From: Tachypleus tridentatus
Lineage: Eukaryota > Arthropoda > Merostomata > Xiphosura > Limulidae
Length of the DNA: 64,000 nucleotides
Assembly: GCF_004210375.1 (NCBI RefSeq)
Contig: NC_134825.1
Location: 63,913,558-63,977,557 of the forward strand
Direction: 5' to 3'
Part shown: positions 44,762 through 55,274 of the stretch, one piece after another
Position numbering within the stretch: position 1 is the stretch's first letter
How the letters are laid out: every line of letters begins with the position of its first letter
The notes under the pieces: model-generated
Seen by the model: only the letters and a program-made list of their open reading frames with translations
Databases searched by the model: none
What the model was told of the DNA's origin: nothing
Made by a program: the position numbers and the translations under genes

Positions 44762-45013
44762 ATTTTTGGTTTGGTTTTGAATTTCGCGCAAAGCTACACG
44801 AGAGCCATCTGCGCTAGCCGTTCCTAATTTTATAGTGTAAGACCCACCGCCAACTCTTGGGCTACTCTTTTACCAACGAGTAGTGGAATTGACCGTAACA
44901 TTATAACGCCCCCACGTCTGAAAGGGCGAGTATGTTTCGTGTGATGGGGATTCGAACCCGCGACCTTCAGATTAAGAGTCGAGTGCCTTAACCATCTGGC
45001 CTTGTCAGGCCGG
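44762..45013 (-). mobile_element. SINE-A (A1), internal deletion, target duplication
   Basis: Reverse copy in which AGTGTAAGAC joins directly to CCACCGCCAACTC: about 30 bases of the conserved block are missing. Direct repeats TTAACGTAT at 44753-44761 and 45014-45022. Confidence 0.93.
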
Positions 45014-45111
45014 TTAACGTATGTTGCTGGTATTATTAACATCTTATAAAATGAGTGTAATCTCCTCCCGTTAATCGCTTGCTGGAGATACTCAGTGTAA
45101 AATAAACTGTT

Positions 45112-45217
45112 GTTGTTTGTCTGTTGTCAAGTGCAAGCTTCGCAGTGGCCTACCTCTACTCTGCTCGCCACTGGTATAGAAATCCGATTTTTGATTTACC
45201 GCTGAACCAACGGGAGG
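45112..45217 (-). mobile_element. SINE-B with target duplication
   Basis: Reverse: TTGTTTGTCTGTTGTCAAGT, CACTGGTATAGAAATCCG and ACCGCTGAACCAACGGG. Direct repeats TAAACTGTT at 45103-45111 and 45218-45226. Confidence 0.88.
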
Positions 45218-45226
45218 TAAACTGTT

Positions 45227-45604
45227 TGTGGAATGTTGAAGAAACTTGAACATTTGAACCAACTCGAGCGTTTGTTTGCCTTATTTACCGATGTAGGTTA
45301 AAATACAACTGCGTTGCTTGTTACATCAAGTTTTATTTAGGGTGTTGCAATATATGTACAGCCTTTCGTGAAACTTTTCGTGAAAGTATTGGTGTCACAT
45401 GACGTTAGAACTTTGAACTAAACAGCACATGTATTATGTATGCGAAGTTGTAAATAAACTCTGTATCATGCACGACATACATTAAATGATATATAGCTAC
45501 TGTTGTCGGGAAGGAAAAGATGTTTATCAGTAAATCACATGAACCGAAAACAAAATTTAAAAAAAGACCATTTATAATTTCCTGCACGAATTGTCTCATC
45601 AAAG
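45227..45604. other. Unique AT-rich DNA
   Basis: No feature recognised. Confidence 0.5.
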
Positions 45605-45616
45605 CGACTGGTATGT

Positions 45617-45705
45617 TTGGTTTGGAATTTCGCACAAAGCTACTCAAGGGCTATCTATGCTAGCCGTCCCTAATTTAGCAGTGTAAGACTAGAGGGAAGG
45701 CAGCT
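45617..45705 (-). mobile_element. SINE-A, strongly 5'-truncated, target duplication
   Basis: Only the 3' 89 bases are present (tail through AGACTAGAGGGAAGGCAGCT), reversed. Perfect 12-bp direct repeats CGACTGGTATGT at 45605-45616 and 45706-45717 show that the truncation happened during insertion. The tRNA head is absent, so the copy cannot be transcribed from its own promoter. Confidence 0.96.
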
Positions 45706-45717
45706 CGACTGGTATGT

Positions 45718-46038
45718 AAACTGTGCGTTGTGTAAACTAGTAATATACTAGAAATGATATTTTTTTACTGGTCAGAGTGGTACCTAACAACACACTCGTG
45801 ATTAAGATCAGTTTTAGGTTTTCTGTCCTAGAAAAAACAATCGACTTGGTAATTGTGAAGATCGTTATTTATACATAAGAACTAACATTTTTTTTGGAGC
45901 TGAAACACACATTACACGCATATTTGCCACACTGGCTGTGTGACTTCGTGAGTTACTCTTGTGTTTTTAATAAGAATACTTTGAAAACAAGAAGTAAACC
46001 ACGGTTAGATTTTCTCGTTTGACTACACTATAGTTAGG
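45718..46038. other. Unique AT-rich DNA
   Basis: No feature recognised. Confidence 0.5.
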
Positions 46039-46046
46039 CTTACTTA

Positions 46047-46164
46047 GTGCCCCCCCGCTAGTACAGCGGTATATCTCCAGATTTACAACACTAAAAACAG
46101 GGGTTCGATTCCCCTCGGTGAGCTCAGCAGATAGCTCGATGTGGCTTTGCTATAAGAAAACACA
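46047..46164 (+). mobile_element. SINE-C, full length with target duplication
   Basis: Forward reference copy: CCCCCCGCTAGTACAGCGG head, B box GGGGTTCGATTCCCC, CTCAGCAGATAGCTCGATG, GTGGCTTTGCTATAAG. Direct repeats CTTACTTA at 46039-46046 and 46165-46172. Confidence 0.93.
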
Positions 46165-47070
46165 CTTACTTACGTACTTGTGATTATTGTTGCTGTTTTG
46201 AAAAACAATAAATAAACAAGGAGAAACATGTTTCAATGTGTATATCTCTAGAACAACATAATCAATGTTGAATATCTGTCTAATGTATCTATTATATCAC
46301 TGTAGCAAGCTATTTAAAGGGCGGGTTGTAGCCCCAGACCACCTAATGAACAGATAAAAAGTGCTGATGATGCGGCATTATCACCAATTTGATAAAGAGA
46401 ACCGTTACCAGAATAGCTGTATGGTGTTCGTCCAGTTTGTATCCGTACTGAATGTAAAATTCACATTTTTGTTTTTAAACAAATGAATGTTTTTCAAGGC
46501 ATATTTTGATAACCAAAAAATATCAATATTTTAAGAAATTGTTTTGATTGAACAACTAAACTGGTTACTGTATGATTCCTTCTCAATTATCGAAGATTAG
46601 TTAACTTTTGTTATCATCACAACTTGTACGTTAAAAAAGAAAAAGAAAACGATTTGTTTCAATTCGTACTTCTGATGATGCAGTTTGGACGCCTAAGTGA
46701 GTGACGTCACATGCCTTATATGGTAAATGGTTGTTTTAAGGAGCCGGAAGCTGGAATTTTATACTTACTTTGACTCACGCAGTGTATGTGATTTAATTAT
46801 TGTACGAAAACTTTTTTCTTTGTTTATTTAATATCAGGTACTCAGCTAAGAATCTTTAGAATTCATTTTTGAATTGAAGTATTTAGCAGATTGGGCATGA
46901 TTTTTGTTATGTAATTATTGTTACTTGTATCGTCATATATTTCCTTATAAACACTTATTTTTTGTACACCTTTGATTCGCAAAGAATTACATAGGTTGAT
47001 TTTTAATTCAGTTATTCAACACAAGGCCGTTTCTTTAATGTATGAAAAACCGTAGAAAGCGATAAAGCCA

Positions 47071-47088
47071 GTCAGGCCATGGCCTGAC
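47071..47088. repeat. Perfect 18-bp GC-rich palindrome
   Basis: GTCAGGCCATGGCCTGAC reads identically on both strands, followed by CATTTTTT. Confidence 0.95.
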
Positions 47089-47442
47089 CATTTTTTCTTG
47101 GCATGTATTGCTACAACTTGTATATTAAAACTCGCTTCTTTTAATTAAATACGTTATGTTGTGTGTATGTAGTATTTGTAGCTAAAATGGCTAAAACCTC
47201 AATATCATAGCATCAATTTTCAGAAAGTTTATGGGGGGGCATGCTCCAGACTCCCCTGGAAATGGCAATGTGGCTGTGGGATGACCACTCCATAATTGCT
47301 TCCTGCTGCAATCCTGTCGTAAGCGGTATATAGAGAGAACATGAATAATGTTCAGCTTTATATATTAGCTTAACAGGCTTCTGTGGTGAAACTTTAACTG
47401 TGCAGTCAACCCTACCTGTGCAAATAACTTCATCAACTACAA

Positions 47443-47468
47443 ATATATATATATATATATATATATAT
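47443..47468. repeat. (AT)13 microsatellite
   Basis: Uninterrupted AT units. Confidence 0.95.
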
Positions 47469-48493
47469 GGGGTGTTATCGTTGAAATCACAACATAAATA
47501 TGTGCATACATACATATGTATATATTACACATGTATGTGTGTACAAATCACTTAAATGTAGTTTTTCAGTTTTGCTTTATTTTCAAATTTGTATAAGGTT
47601 TCTAACTACATACAGTTAATCACAATGTTACAAATCGTTTTAACTGTACATACGCACATTTACACTAGCAAAGTATAAAACTTACAAAAAAACATGATTT
47701 CGCTTGAGCATATAAACTTTTTTCTGAAGAAACTATCGCAGTGACATCTGTCAATTTAATGTACATTGACAAATGTTCTTATATTTCGATTCGATGAGTA
47801 AACATATTGTTACACGTAATTGGATAAGTTTGTTTTATGGTATACTGAAACATGACTCTGTGTCACGTTGGGTGTAGCATCTAATAAAATATCACAGTAA
47901 AACAAATTGAGATGTGAAGTCGTTTTATTGATACAGAAGATACGTCTAAACAGTTACGTTCACGTCCTTTAAATACGTATTTTTCTTCACTTAAACTGTT
48001 ATAAAGACGTGTAATTTCTCGCTTTTTTACCACTATGAATGTCGCCATTAAAATCAAACATCAAACATATTTTTGTCCTTTACTACTGTGTTAACAGCGC
48101 CTCACGCACGTCGTACTTACAAGAAATGAAATCTATTTTAAAAGCAGCAATCAAGTTTGGTTGTTTAAAGCATCTGTTTGAATTTACATTAGATTTGTTT
48201 TATTTTCTGCATTTTTCCCTTCTGCGGTGTCGAAAAGAAAACACGTTTTTTATTGAACTGTCTCACAACGGTAGGTTCATCTTTGTGTATATAATGCAGA
48301 AAACATGTTTTCCACTTCTATCGCGTGGATGGAAACGTTTGTTTAAAAGGTCGTAAATACATATTATATATTTGAAAATAAAGTTTCCAGAAATGGTAGA
48401 AATGTTTTGTAACTGCAGTGTACGTGTATATTACTCTTAGTTAACTGTGGAAATTTGCTTGGGTCCTGAATATTGTATAAGATATTTCCAAAT

Positions 48494-48668
48494 ATGTCAA
48501 TAAATCCGTTGCATGTATACTGATTTGTACTGATTGTGTTAACAGATCCATTAACAATATACTTATTGTGTCGATAAATTCATTGCACTTGCATTGACTG
48601 TGTGAAAAGACCCACCACACTTGGAATGACTGTGTCAATAGATCCATTACACGTGTTCTGATTGTGTG
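48494..48668. repeat. Degenerate tandem repeat of about 33 bp
   Basis: Five units built on GTGTCAATAGATCCATTACAC followed by about ten bases ending TGATT or TGACT. A single related unit occurs near 58571 (GTCAATAAATCCATTAT). Confidence 0.7.
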
Positions 48669-48730
48669 CTCCAAACACTACTATTATATTTAGTACAATA
48701 ATAAAAATTGTGTTGAGAGCTGCTAATTAT

Positions 48731-48999
48731 GGCCTGGCACGGCCAGGTGGGTTAAGGCATTCGACACGTAGCCCGAAGGTCGCGGGTTCGAATCCCCGTC
48801 GTACCAAACATGCTCGTTCTTTCAGCCGTGTGGGCGTTATAACATTACAGTCAATCCCACTATTCGTTGGTAAAAGAGTAGCCCAAGAGTTGGCGATGGG
48901 TGGTGATGACTAGCTTCCTTAACTCTAGTCTCACATTGCTAAGTTGGGGACGGCTAGCACAATTAGCCCTCGAGTAGCTTTGCGCGAAATTCATAAAAC
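48731..48999 (+). mobile_element. SINE-A (A1), full length
   Basis: Forward copy from GGCCTGGCACGGCCAGG, B box GGTTCGAATCC, to GCGCGAAATTCATAAAA. The 83-codon frame at 48662-48913 is a read-through. Confidence 0.92.
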
Positions 49000-50197
49000 G
49001 TTGAAGTATGAAAACGAATATCGTCTTAATATGACTTAGCACATTCTACTGGTATGGCTCATTATTAGATGACGACATGTAGAATGGAAATATTTAATAT
49101 GAAACTTTTGTACCATTTGGTTCTGACCCATAAGAAACAAGGTTAGAACATATTGTCTACTGTTTAACTAATACACATATATTCGAATGTTTTTAAAAGA
49201 TTTTTATCTTACGTCACTGATGAATTAAAACTACAGACACGTTACTATGTCTGAGTAATTTGAGGTAGACTTACAGGCACTTGTGAGTTGTCCCGTCGCC
49301 GCAAGCCCTCACTATATATATATAGTTCACTTCACCACTTGACACTCAAGTTCTACAAAATAATCCAGTTAAACTATTTATACACGTTCAAGAGCAGAAC
49401 AGCATCCGGAATCAATTTCGTATTCAAAGAACTACCGTATTAATCCAACCTAGAAAAAAATAGACCCCAAAAGTACCGAAAGCAAAAGTAAAAGTACTGA
49501 GAGATTGTTAGAAGATTTTTTTACTCTGTTTTCGTATAATTACATCTGTATTGACATTATGTAACTTTCATTCATCACAAACATGTATGGGTATTTAAGT
49601 AAAATTTTTCTGAATCTGTACGCTTTAGTCGTAGCATGAGTTGACATTAACACAGGTCTGTTACTTAGGTTTTACCGCATTAACTCAATATTTCGTTTAA
49701 GTATTTTTGAACAGAAGTATGTATGCATGCCGTTTAAATTATAATGACGTACAAGTTGAACTTCTATATACAGAAGACATGCGCTTAAAGTTCCGACATA
49801 AGAAATTTTGAAACTTCTTGTAAAGATCTATTAGTGTACTAAATTTGAAAACAATCTATCAAGTTAAGTATGTTTTTCTATCAGTTAAATGTTTCCTATG
49901 TTTGGAGCTAAGAAAAAAAAATGAATAAACTCAAACGAAATTGGAGATGTTATATCTCATTTATTTCATAATGGGTTATCTTAGTAATTCGAGTAAGACA
50001 CATCCACTGAAAATGTGCCACAGTTCGAACTAGTGGAAGATCGCTAAACTATAACCACTTTTAATAACAACACACTGTATCCTGCAGTTTTGTTTTGTTT
50101 TTTTTGCCGCAAAACACGCGTCTTCATCAAAACGTTCTCATAACTAACTGAAAGATATTTTTACTTTAGGATATAACTGGACAGGAAATAAAAATAT
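49000..50197. other. Unique AT-rich DNA
   Basis: No feature recognised. Confidence 0.5.
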
Positions 50198-50377
50198 ATC
50201 TCAGAACAGCTGATAATGGATATTATAACTTTTATTGATAAACAGAGAACAATATTTCGACCTTCTTTTTTTCCTAGATCATCTTAACTCTTAACCTGAA
50301 GATGACCTAGGAAGGTCGAAACGTTGCTCTCTGCTTATCAGTAAAAGTTATAATATTCATATCAGCCGTTCTGAGAT
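50198..50377. repeat. Inverted repeat with GGTCGAAACG core
   Basis: Left arm 50198-50283 and right arm 50301-50377 are imperfect reverse complements. The right arm begins CCTGAAGATGACCTAGGAAGG then TCGAAACGTTG, the same core as the centre of 6361-6506. The right flank AAGTAGGTTCCTCGTCATCA (about 50389) matches the flank there. Probably terminal fragments of one retroelement family in head-to-head arrangement. Confidence 0.85.
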
Positions 50378-50430
50378 TTTTTTTTCCAAGTAGGTTCCTC
50401 GTCATCAAGGATGGACAGGAAACAGTTTTA

Positions 50431-50674
50431 TTTTGAGTTTCGCCCATAGCTACACGAGGGATACTATAATTTAGCAGTGTGAGACTAGAGAGAACGCAGC
50501 CAGATATTCATCACCACCCACCGCCAACTCTTGGGCTACTCTTTTATCAACGAATAATTGTATTTATCATCGCATAATAACTCCCCCACGGCTGAAATGA
50601 GAGCACGTTTATTGTGTACGGGGATTCGAGCCCGCGACATTCACATTACGAGTCGAGCTCTCCTACCACCTGGC
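50431..50674 (-). mobile_element. SINE-A (A1), with target duplication
   Basis: Reverse copy with a deletion in the CTATCTGCGCTAGCCGTCC region. Direct repeats CAGTTTTA at 50423-50430 and 50675-50682. It lies only 53 bp from the inverted repeat above. Confidence 0.88.
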
Positions 50675-50915
50675 CAGTTTTAGTGGGAGAGGATACAAAA
50701 AGGCTGCACTGAAAAACAGCCGGATATTTGAAAAAAAAATGATACGTTGATTCTCGATGAAAAAAAAATCACTGTTTTGATAAGAATTTTTTTTCTTTCA
50801 GATTTAAGATACACAGTTCACTGATACATTTCAGCTTAAATTTGTCCACTAAAGTCAAAATTAAGTACAGAAACACATGATGTATGCTGAATTGAACGAT
50901 TTAACAGATATTCTC

Positions 50916-51173
50916 GGTCCAGCATGTCCAGGTGGTTATGGCACTCAACTCGAAATCTAAGGGTCGCAGGTTCGAATCCCCGTCAAACCAAACACTTTCG
51001 CCCTTTCAGCTGTGTGGACGTTATAATATGCGGTCAATCTCATTCTTCATTGGTAAAAGATAAGTCCAAGAGTTGGCGGTGGGTAGTGATAATTAGCTAC
51101 CTTCCCTCTAGTCTCACATTGCTAAATTAGGAACGGCTGGACGGCTTTGCGCGAAATTCCAAAAACAAACAAA
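50916..51173 (+). mobile_element. SINE-A (A1)
   Basis: Forward: CGGTCCAGCATGTCCAGG head, B box GGTTCGAATCC. A deletion near the tail joins GGAACGGCTGG to ACGGCTTTGCGCG. Confidence 0.92.
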
Positions 51174-51461
51174 CGTAGACATTCTGACAGATTAACTTGA
51201 ATATCGACCTAACTGTAAAATATGTATTCACATGAAACTCTTATATAAACCAGTACTTGATCATTTTCCTTAGTATAGAAGTTGATCATATATTTATATT
51301 GTATAACATAACCAACATAACAATAATGATAACATATTTTCTGTTATTTGTATATAATGATAACATATTTTATTTATATTTAATTTAATTAATTAAGTTT
51401 TATTTTTATATTAGAAATAGCTGTTAGAATCCCACTTGTTAATATTAGTCAGCTTAGGACA
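51174..51461. other. AT-rich DNA
   Basis: Contains a local duplication of AATGATAACATATTTT near 51326-51371. No gene. Confidence 0.5.
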
Positions 51462-51463
51462 TA

Positions 51464-51703
51464 CAGGGTGTTCGGAAAGTCACTGTGCACTTATATATTT
51501 ATCAACAGACATGTTTCAATATAGAATACAGGAGGTAAATATGAATGACAATTATAATCAATGTTGAAAGTGACCCCCGTTGGCATCAATACAGACCTGG
51601 ATCCTTCTTATTTTGTTTCTAAACACCGCTATCAGTTGCTGACTTGAAATAAACTGAATAAAATATGATTACAAAACTGCACAGTGACTTTCCGAACACC
51701 CTG
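51464..51703. mobile_element. 240-bp non-autonomous DNA transposon (Tc1/mariner type)
   Basis: Perfect 26-bp terminal inverted repeats (51464-51489 and 51678-51703) begin CAGGGTGTTCGGAAAGTCAC. TA on both sides (51462-51463, 51704-51705) is the target duplication typical of the IS630-Tc1-mariner group. On the minus strand an internal stretch encodes RIQVCIDANGGHFQH, resembling the C-terminal Cys-Ile-x-x-x-Gly-x-His-Phe end of such transposases. This suggests an internal-deletion derivative of a full element, not a de novo MITE. No catalytic residues remain. Confidence 0.95.
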
Positions 51704-51705
51704 TA

Positions 51706-52240
51706 TCTATCTACTTGCTGAGATACTACAACATCTTTATTATTAAAATATTACAATATATTTTAACAAGGATATGAAAACGAACTTCCTCTGTGTGCAG
51801 TACATATAAGGACGATTTTATAGATTGATGTTATTAGTGTGTTTTGTTTTTAATTTTGTTTTTTGGCATTAGGAATAATGCACTTTATTTGTCAGTTTTA
51901 TGGTACCATATAAAAACGGGACAGCCTTGGTTACGGTTTTTTATCTTAATAATAATAAACAGAACATAGTAAAACAAGTGACTGCATAATACAACTGTGA
52001 AACCGCGAGACGATTATAAAATTAGAAAGCCTAATTTGGAATATCACGGGCTTCACGTGAAATATGACGATGAAACATCAAACAACATGATTAATCTGTG
52101 TATCACCATACATCAGGATTATGGTAGGATAACGTGATTGGAAAGATAAACTAAATAATTTAGGGTTCACTAGTGTAAAGAATACTTAATGTTTTTCCTT
52201 TTACATATACGTTGGTAAATAACATGAATATAAACGGTTG
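51706..52240. other. Unique AT-rich DNA
   Basis: No feature recognised. Confidence 0.5.
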
Positions 52241-52519
52241 TTTTTTTTTTTTTTTTTAATTTCACGCAAAGCTACACAAGTTTTATCTGCGCTAGCCGTC
52301 CCTAATTTAGCAGTGTGAGACTAGAGGAAAGACAGCTAGCCATCACCACCCTCCGCCAACTCTTGGGCTACTCTTTTACCAACGAATAGTGGGATTGACC
52401 GTCACATTATAACGCCCTCACAGCTGAAAGGGCGAGCATGTTTGGTGCGACGGGGATTCAAACCCGCGACCTTCAGATTACGAGTCCAAAGCCTTAACTC
52501 ACCTGGCCATGCTAGGCCT
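52241..52519 (-). mobile_element. SINE-A (A1), full length, homopolymer tail
   Basis: Reverse, well-conserved copy. Its tail is a run of 17 T (A17 on the element's strand) in place of the usual (AAAC)n. Reversed B box GGGATTCAAACCC. Confidence 0.93.
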
Positions 52520-52552
52520 AGACGATTGTAAGCGGATAATTTTATTTTACTA

Positions 52553-52576
52553 TTATATATATATACATATATATAT
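52553..52576. repeat. AT microsatellite
   Basis: (TA)n interrupted once by CA. Confidence 0.9.
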
Positions 52577-53009
52577 GTTTGTATCCAGTAACTTTCTGAA
52601 ACAGATCTAAATCTTATCATAAGCTTTATACAGATTTCAGTGGCATCACAGATATCATTCTAAAATTTTGGTAGAAGAATTGGAATGTAGATCAAAGAAT
52701 ATGACTTTCTTGTTACACTTGTTAATATTAGTTTAAACCCACGTGTATGTTTATGGATTAGTGTTAGGTAATTTGATGTGTTCCACATTATCACTTCTTT
52801 CAATTTTATCTTTCGTCTTTCTTTCTTATCGAAGCTAATAGTAAAAAGAAAACAAGATTGTTTTTTCTTCTTTTTTTTTCAAATATCGGCTGAACAAGAC
52901 AAGGCTGAAAGGAAAACGAAGAATTATTTAACTTACTTTATGTAGTTTCCAATTTGTTTATTTAAACTATCAATTCTATCTTCTTATTTTAATACAAAGC
53001 TATTTTCTG
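52577..53009. other. Unique AT-rich DNA
   Basis: No feature recognised. Confidence 0.5.
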
Positions 53010-53021
53010 CGTTATGAAGTC

Positions 53022-53235
53022 TTCGCATCCCAGTCGCGCCAAACATGCTCGCCCTTTCAGCCATGGGAGCGTTATAATGTGTCGGTCAATCCCACTATTA
53101 GTTGGTAAAAGAGTAGACCAACATTTGATGGTAGGTGGTGATGACTAGCTGCCTTCCCTCTAGTCTTACACTGCTAAATTAGGGACGGCTAGCACAGATA
53201 GCCCTCGAGTAGCTTTGTGCGAAATTCAAAACAAG
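53022..53235 (+). mobile_element. SINE-A (A2), 5'-truncated, at shared target
   Basis: Starts inside the head at TTCGCATCCCAGTCGCGCC, lacking the A box. The body is close to A2. The flanking target word GTTATGAAGT recurs on both sides (53011-53020, and ATTATGAAGT at 53237-53246). Confidence 0.92.
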
Positions 53236-53246
53236 CATTATGAAGT

Positions 53247-53379
53247 TGCCCCCCAGTAGCTCAGCGATGTGTCTGCAGACGCGGACTTACAACGCTAAAA
53301 ACCGGGTTTCGATACCCGTGGTGGGCAGAGCACAAATCGCCCGTTGTGTAGCTTTGTGCTTAATTCAAAACAACAACAG
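53247..53379 (+). mobile_element. SINE-B, full length, at the same target
   Basis: Forward: TGCCCCCCAGTAGCTCAGCG head, B box GGGTTTCGATACCC, GGTGGGCAGAGCACAAATCG, TGTGTAGCTTTGTGCTTAAT. Bounded by ATTATGAAGT on the left and GTTATGAAGT (53381-53390) on the right, so it shares its target word with the SINE-A immediately upstream. A short internal duplication (GCAGACGCGGAC) sits in the anticodon region. Confidence 0.94.
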
Positions 53380-53391
53380 CGTTATGAAGTC

Positions 53392-53684
53392 AGACATATA
53401 AATACATTTTATGTCTTGGGTTCGAATTATTTTCTGAAATAGTTCGTCCCAACTGGTTTTAATTTTTTATTGCAAAAACTAACACCTAACTCTTGTCAAA
53501 GAACTGAACTTAATATGCAACCATCAAAATACATGATGAAAATCATTCAACAAAAAAATATTCTTTTGCCTGGTGTGAGGGGTTTACTTTTATATATCTA
53601 TTTTAATATAGATGTCTGTTTAGGCTAAATTTATATTAATAAATGTACATAATTTATACTGTTTAATCTGTATTGCGGAATTCC
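53392..53684. other. Unique AT-rich DNA
   Basis: No feature recognised. Confidence 0.5.
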
Positions 53685-54300
53685 TGCCTATTCTCTGAAG
53701 TTGTAGAAGATTATCGAGTGAAGAATCAATAACAAATATGTGTGCGTAAACACTAGTGTATTGTATATATTTATGTGCAAGCTGAAATTTTTAGAAACTC
53801 TCTCGAGTCTATAAATGTAACAACATGACACGCCAAAAGGCAGTATATATTATTGGTTTGCTATAAACTTCGGAAGCTATAACTGTGATTAACTCTTAGT
53901 AATTCGGAGATTCAGATGTTTGACGAGGAACATTTATAAATTTTGGACATTACAAACCATTTAAGTTCAATAGATTTTAAGAAAACATTATATAACTTCA
54001 ATGGTGGACGTTTGACAGACGAATAAAGAAGAATTGGGTACACATTAATTTGAAATTAATTCGCTAACCGTGAACCCTCGATAAGATATCAAGGAAGTTA
54101 CAAATCAGATTGAGGACACAATATCGTTTGTAAAACTTTTGTATATAAAGCATTATTTGTAATAACCGCTATTGTAAATTGTGATATTTATTAAAATATA
54201 TTTATATTAAAAAAGAAAGAAACTGTGTGTATCAGTATTGTTAGCAGATATCATAAATTGGATATATATCGATATTTATTTAACTTTTAAATCTAAATTT
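53685..54300 (+). mobile_element. LTR-like dispersed repeat, copy 2
   Basis: Partner of 40081-40810, same strand, aligned by ordered blocks. Contains TCTATAAATG (TATA-like) at about 53808. Diverged enough that the two are unlikely to be a recent LTR pair of one insertion. Confidence 0.6.
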
Positions 54301-54649
54301 TGTCACATGTCTTGCCCTAAATAGCTTCCTTAGCTTTAAGTATTTAAATACCCATGTTGTTGTGTAATAACAATTATAATAACACTTAGTTATTTTTTCA
54401 ATTATGTTTTGAAAGTTTAATCAATATGAGGCATAGCTGTATTTTTTGGATTGAACTAGTTAAGATTTTTCTCTAACGAAAGGAAGAAAGATAAATTGCA
54501 GCAAATGCTTTATTTAATCTTACAAGTAAGTTGTTATAAAACTTGGTGGTTTCTAGACATATCAAAAGGGTTTTAGTGGTCATACAAAGAGGTATTCTTC
54601 GTTTAGGAGTAATTGGTGAACTCAATTGTTTACCTTTGAAGAAGAGTTT
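54301..54649. other. Unique AT-rich DNA
   Basis: No feature recognised. Confidence 0.5.
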
Positions 54650-54660
54650 TCATTTGTGGA

Positions 54661-54939
54661 GGCCCGGCATGGTCAAGCTTGTTAAGGCGTGAGACTCGTA
54701 ATCTGAGGGTCGTGGGTTCGCATCCCCGTCGCGCCAACCAGGCTCGCTCTTTCAGCCGTGGGGGCGTTATAAAGTTACGTTCAATCCCAATATTCGTTGG
54801 TAAAAGAGTAGCCCAAGAGTTGACGGTGGGTGGCGATGACTAGCTGCCTTCCCTCTAGTCTTACACTACTAAATTAGGAACGGCTAGCACAGATAGCCCT
54901 CGAGTAGCTTTGTGCGAAATTCAAAAACAAACAAACAAA
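54661..54939 (+). mobile_element. SINE-A, mixed A1/A2, with target duplication
   Basis: Forward complete copy: GGCCCGGCATGGTCAAGC head (A2-like), B box GGTTCGCATCC (intermediate), CTCTTTCAGCCG body (A1-like), CACAGATAGCCCTCGAG tail (A2-like). Perfect 11-bp direct repeats TCATTTGTGGA at 54650-54660 and 54940-54950. Confidence 0.95.
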
Positions 54940-54950
54940 TCATTTGTGGA

Positions 54951-55274
54951 ATTAGCACATGATCGATAACATAGGGTAGTTTGTGATAAACAGGAAATTA
55001 AGATACATTAAAGTCACTTGTATTTAATACATATTTACCTTGCCTTAGTGCTAGGAATGTAAAAAATGAACAACAGCACAAAACAAACAGATCTCAATGA
55101 TCGTATTCTCCTCCTTAGTTTTTTTTTGTAAAAATAATCGGTTTTCATTTTTACATTAATTTTTTTCTCTGTTTGCAGTTACTTGTTATTTATAGCTAGT
55201 CTATTGCTTTTTATTTTTATAGCAGCTTTCCATGGGGAGAATAATGTTGTTGAGGCTTAGGTCTTCATCGCCCA
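54951..55274. other. Unique AT-rich DNA
   Basis: No feature recognised. Confidence 0.5.

Larger units (their letters stand above)
46173..48493. other. Long unique AT-rich stretch
   Basis: 2.3 kb with an (AT)n run and a GC palindrome listed separately. A 100-codon minus frame (47213-47515) reads through the (AT)n as Ile-Tyr repeats. A 105-codon plus frame (48039-48356) shows no motif. Confidence 0.45.

Noticed and set aside
47213..47515. 100-codon minus-strand frame
   Set aside because: Much of it is Ile-Tyr repeats from an (AT)n microsatellite, and the remainder has no motif.
48039..48356. 105-codon plus-strand frame
   Set aside because: Phe/Leu/Lys-rich with no domain or splice context, which is expected by chance in AT-rich DNA.
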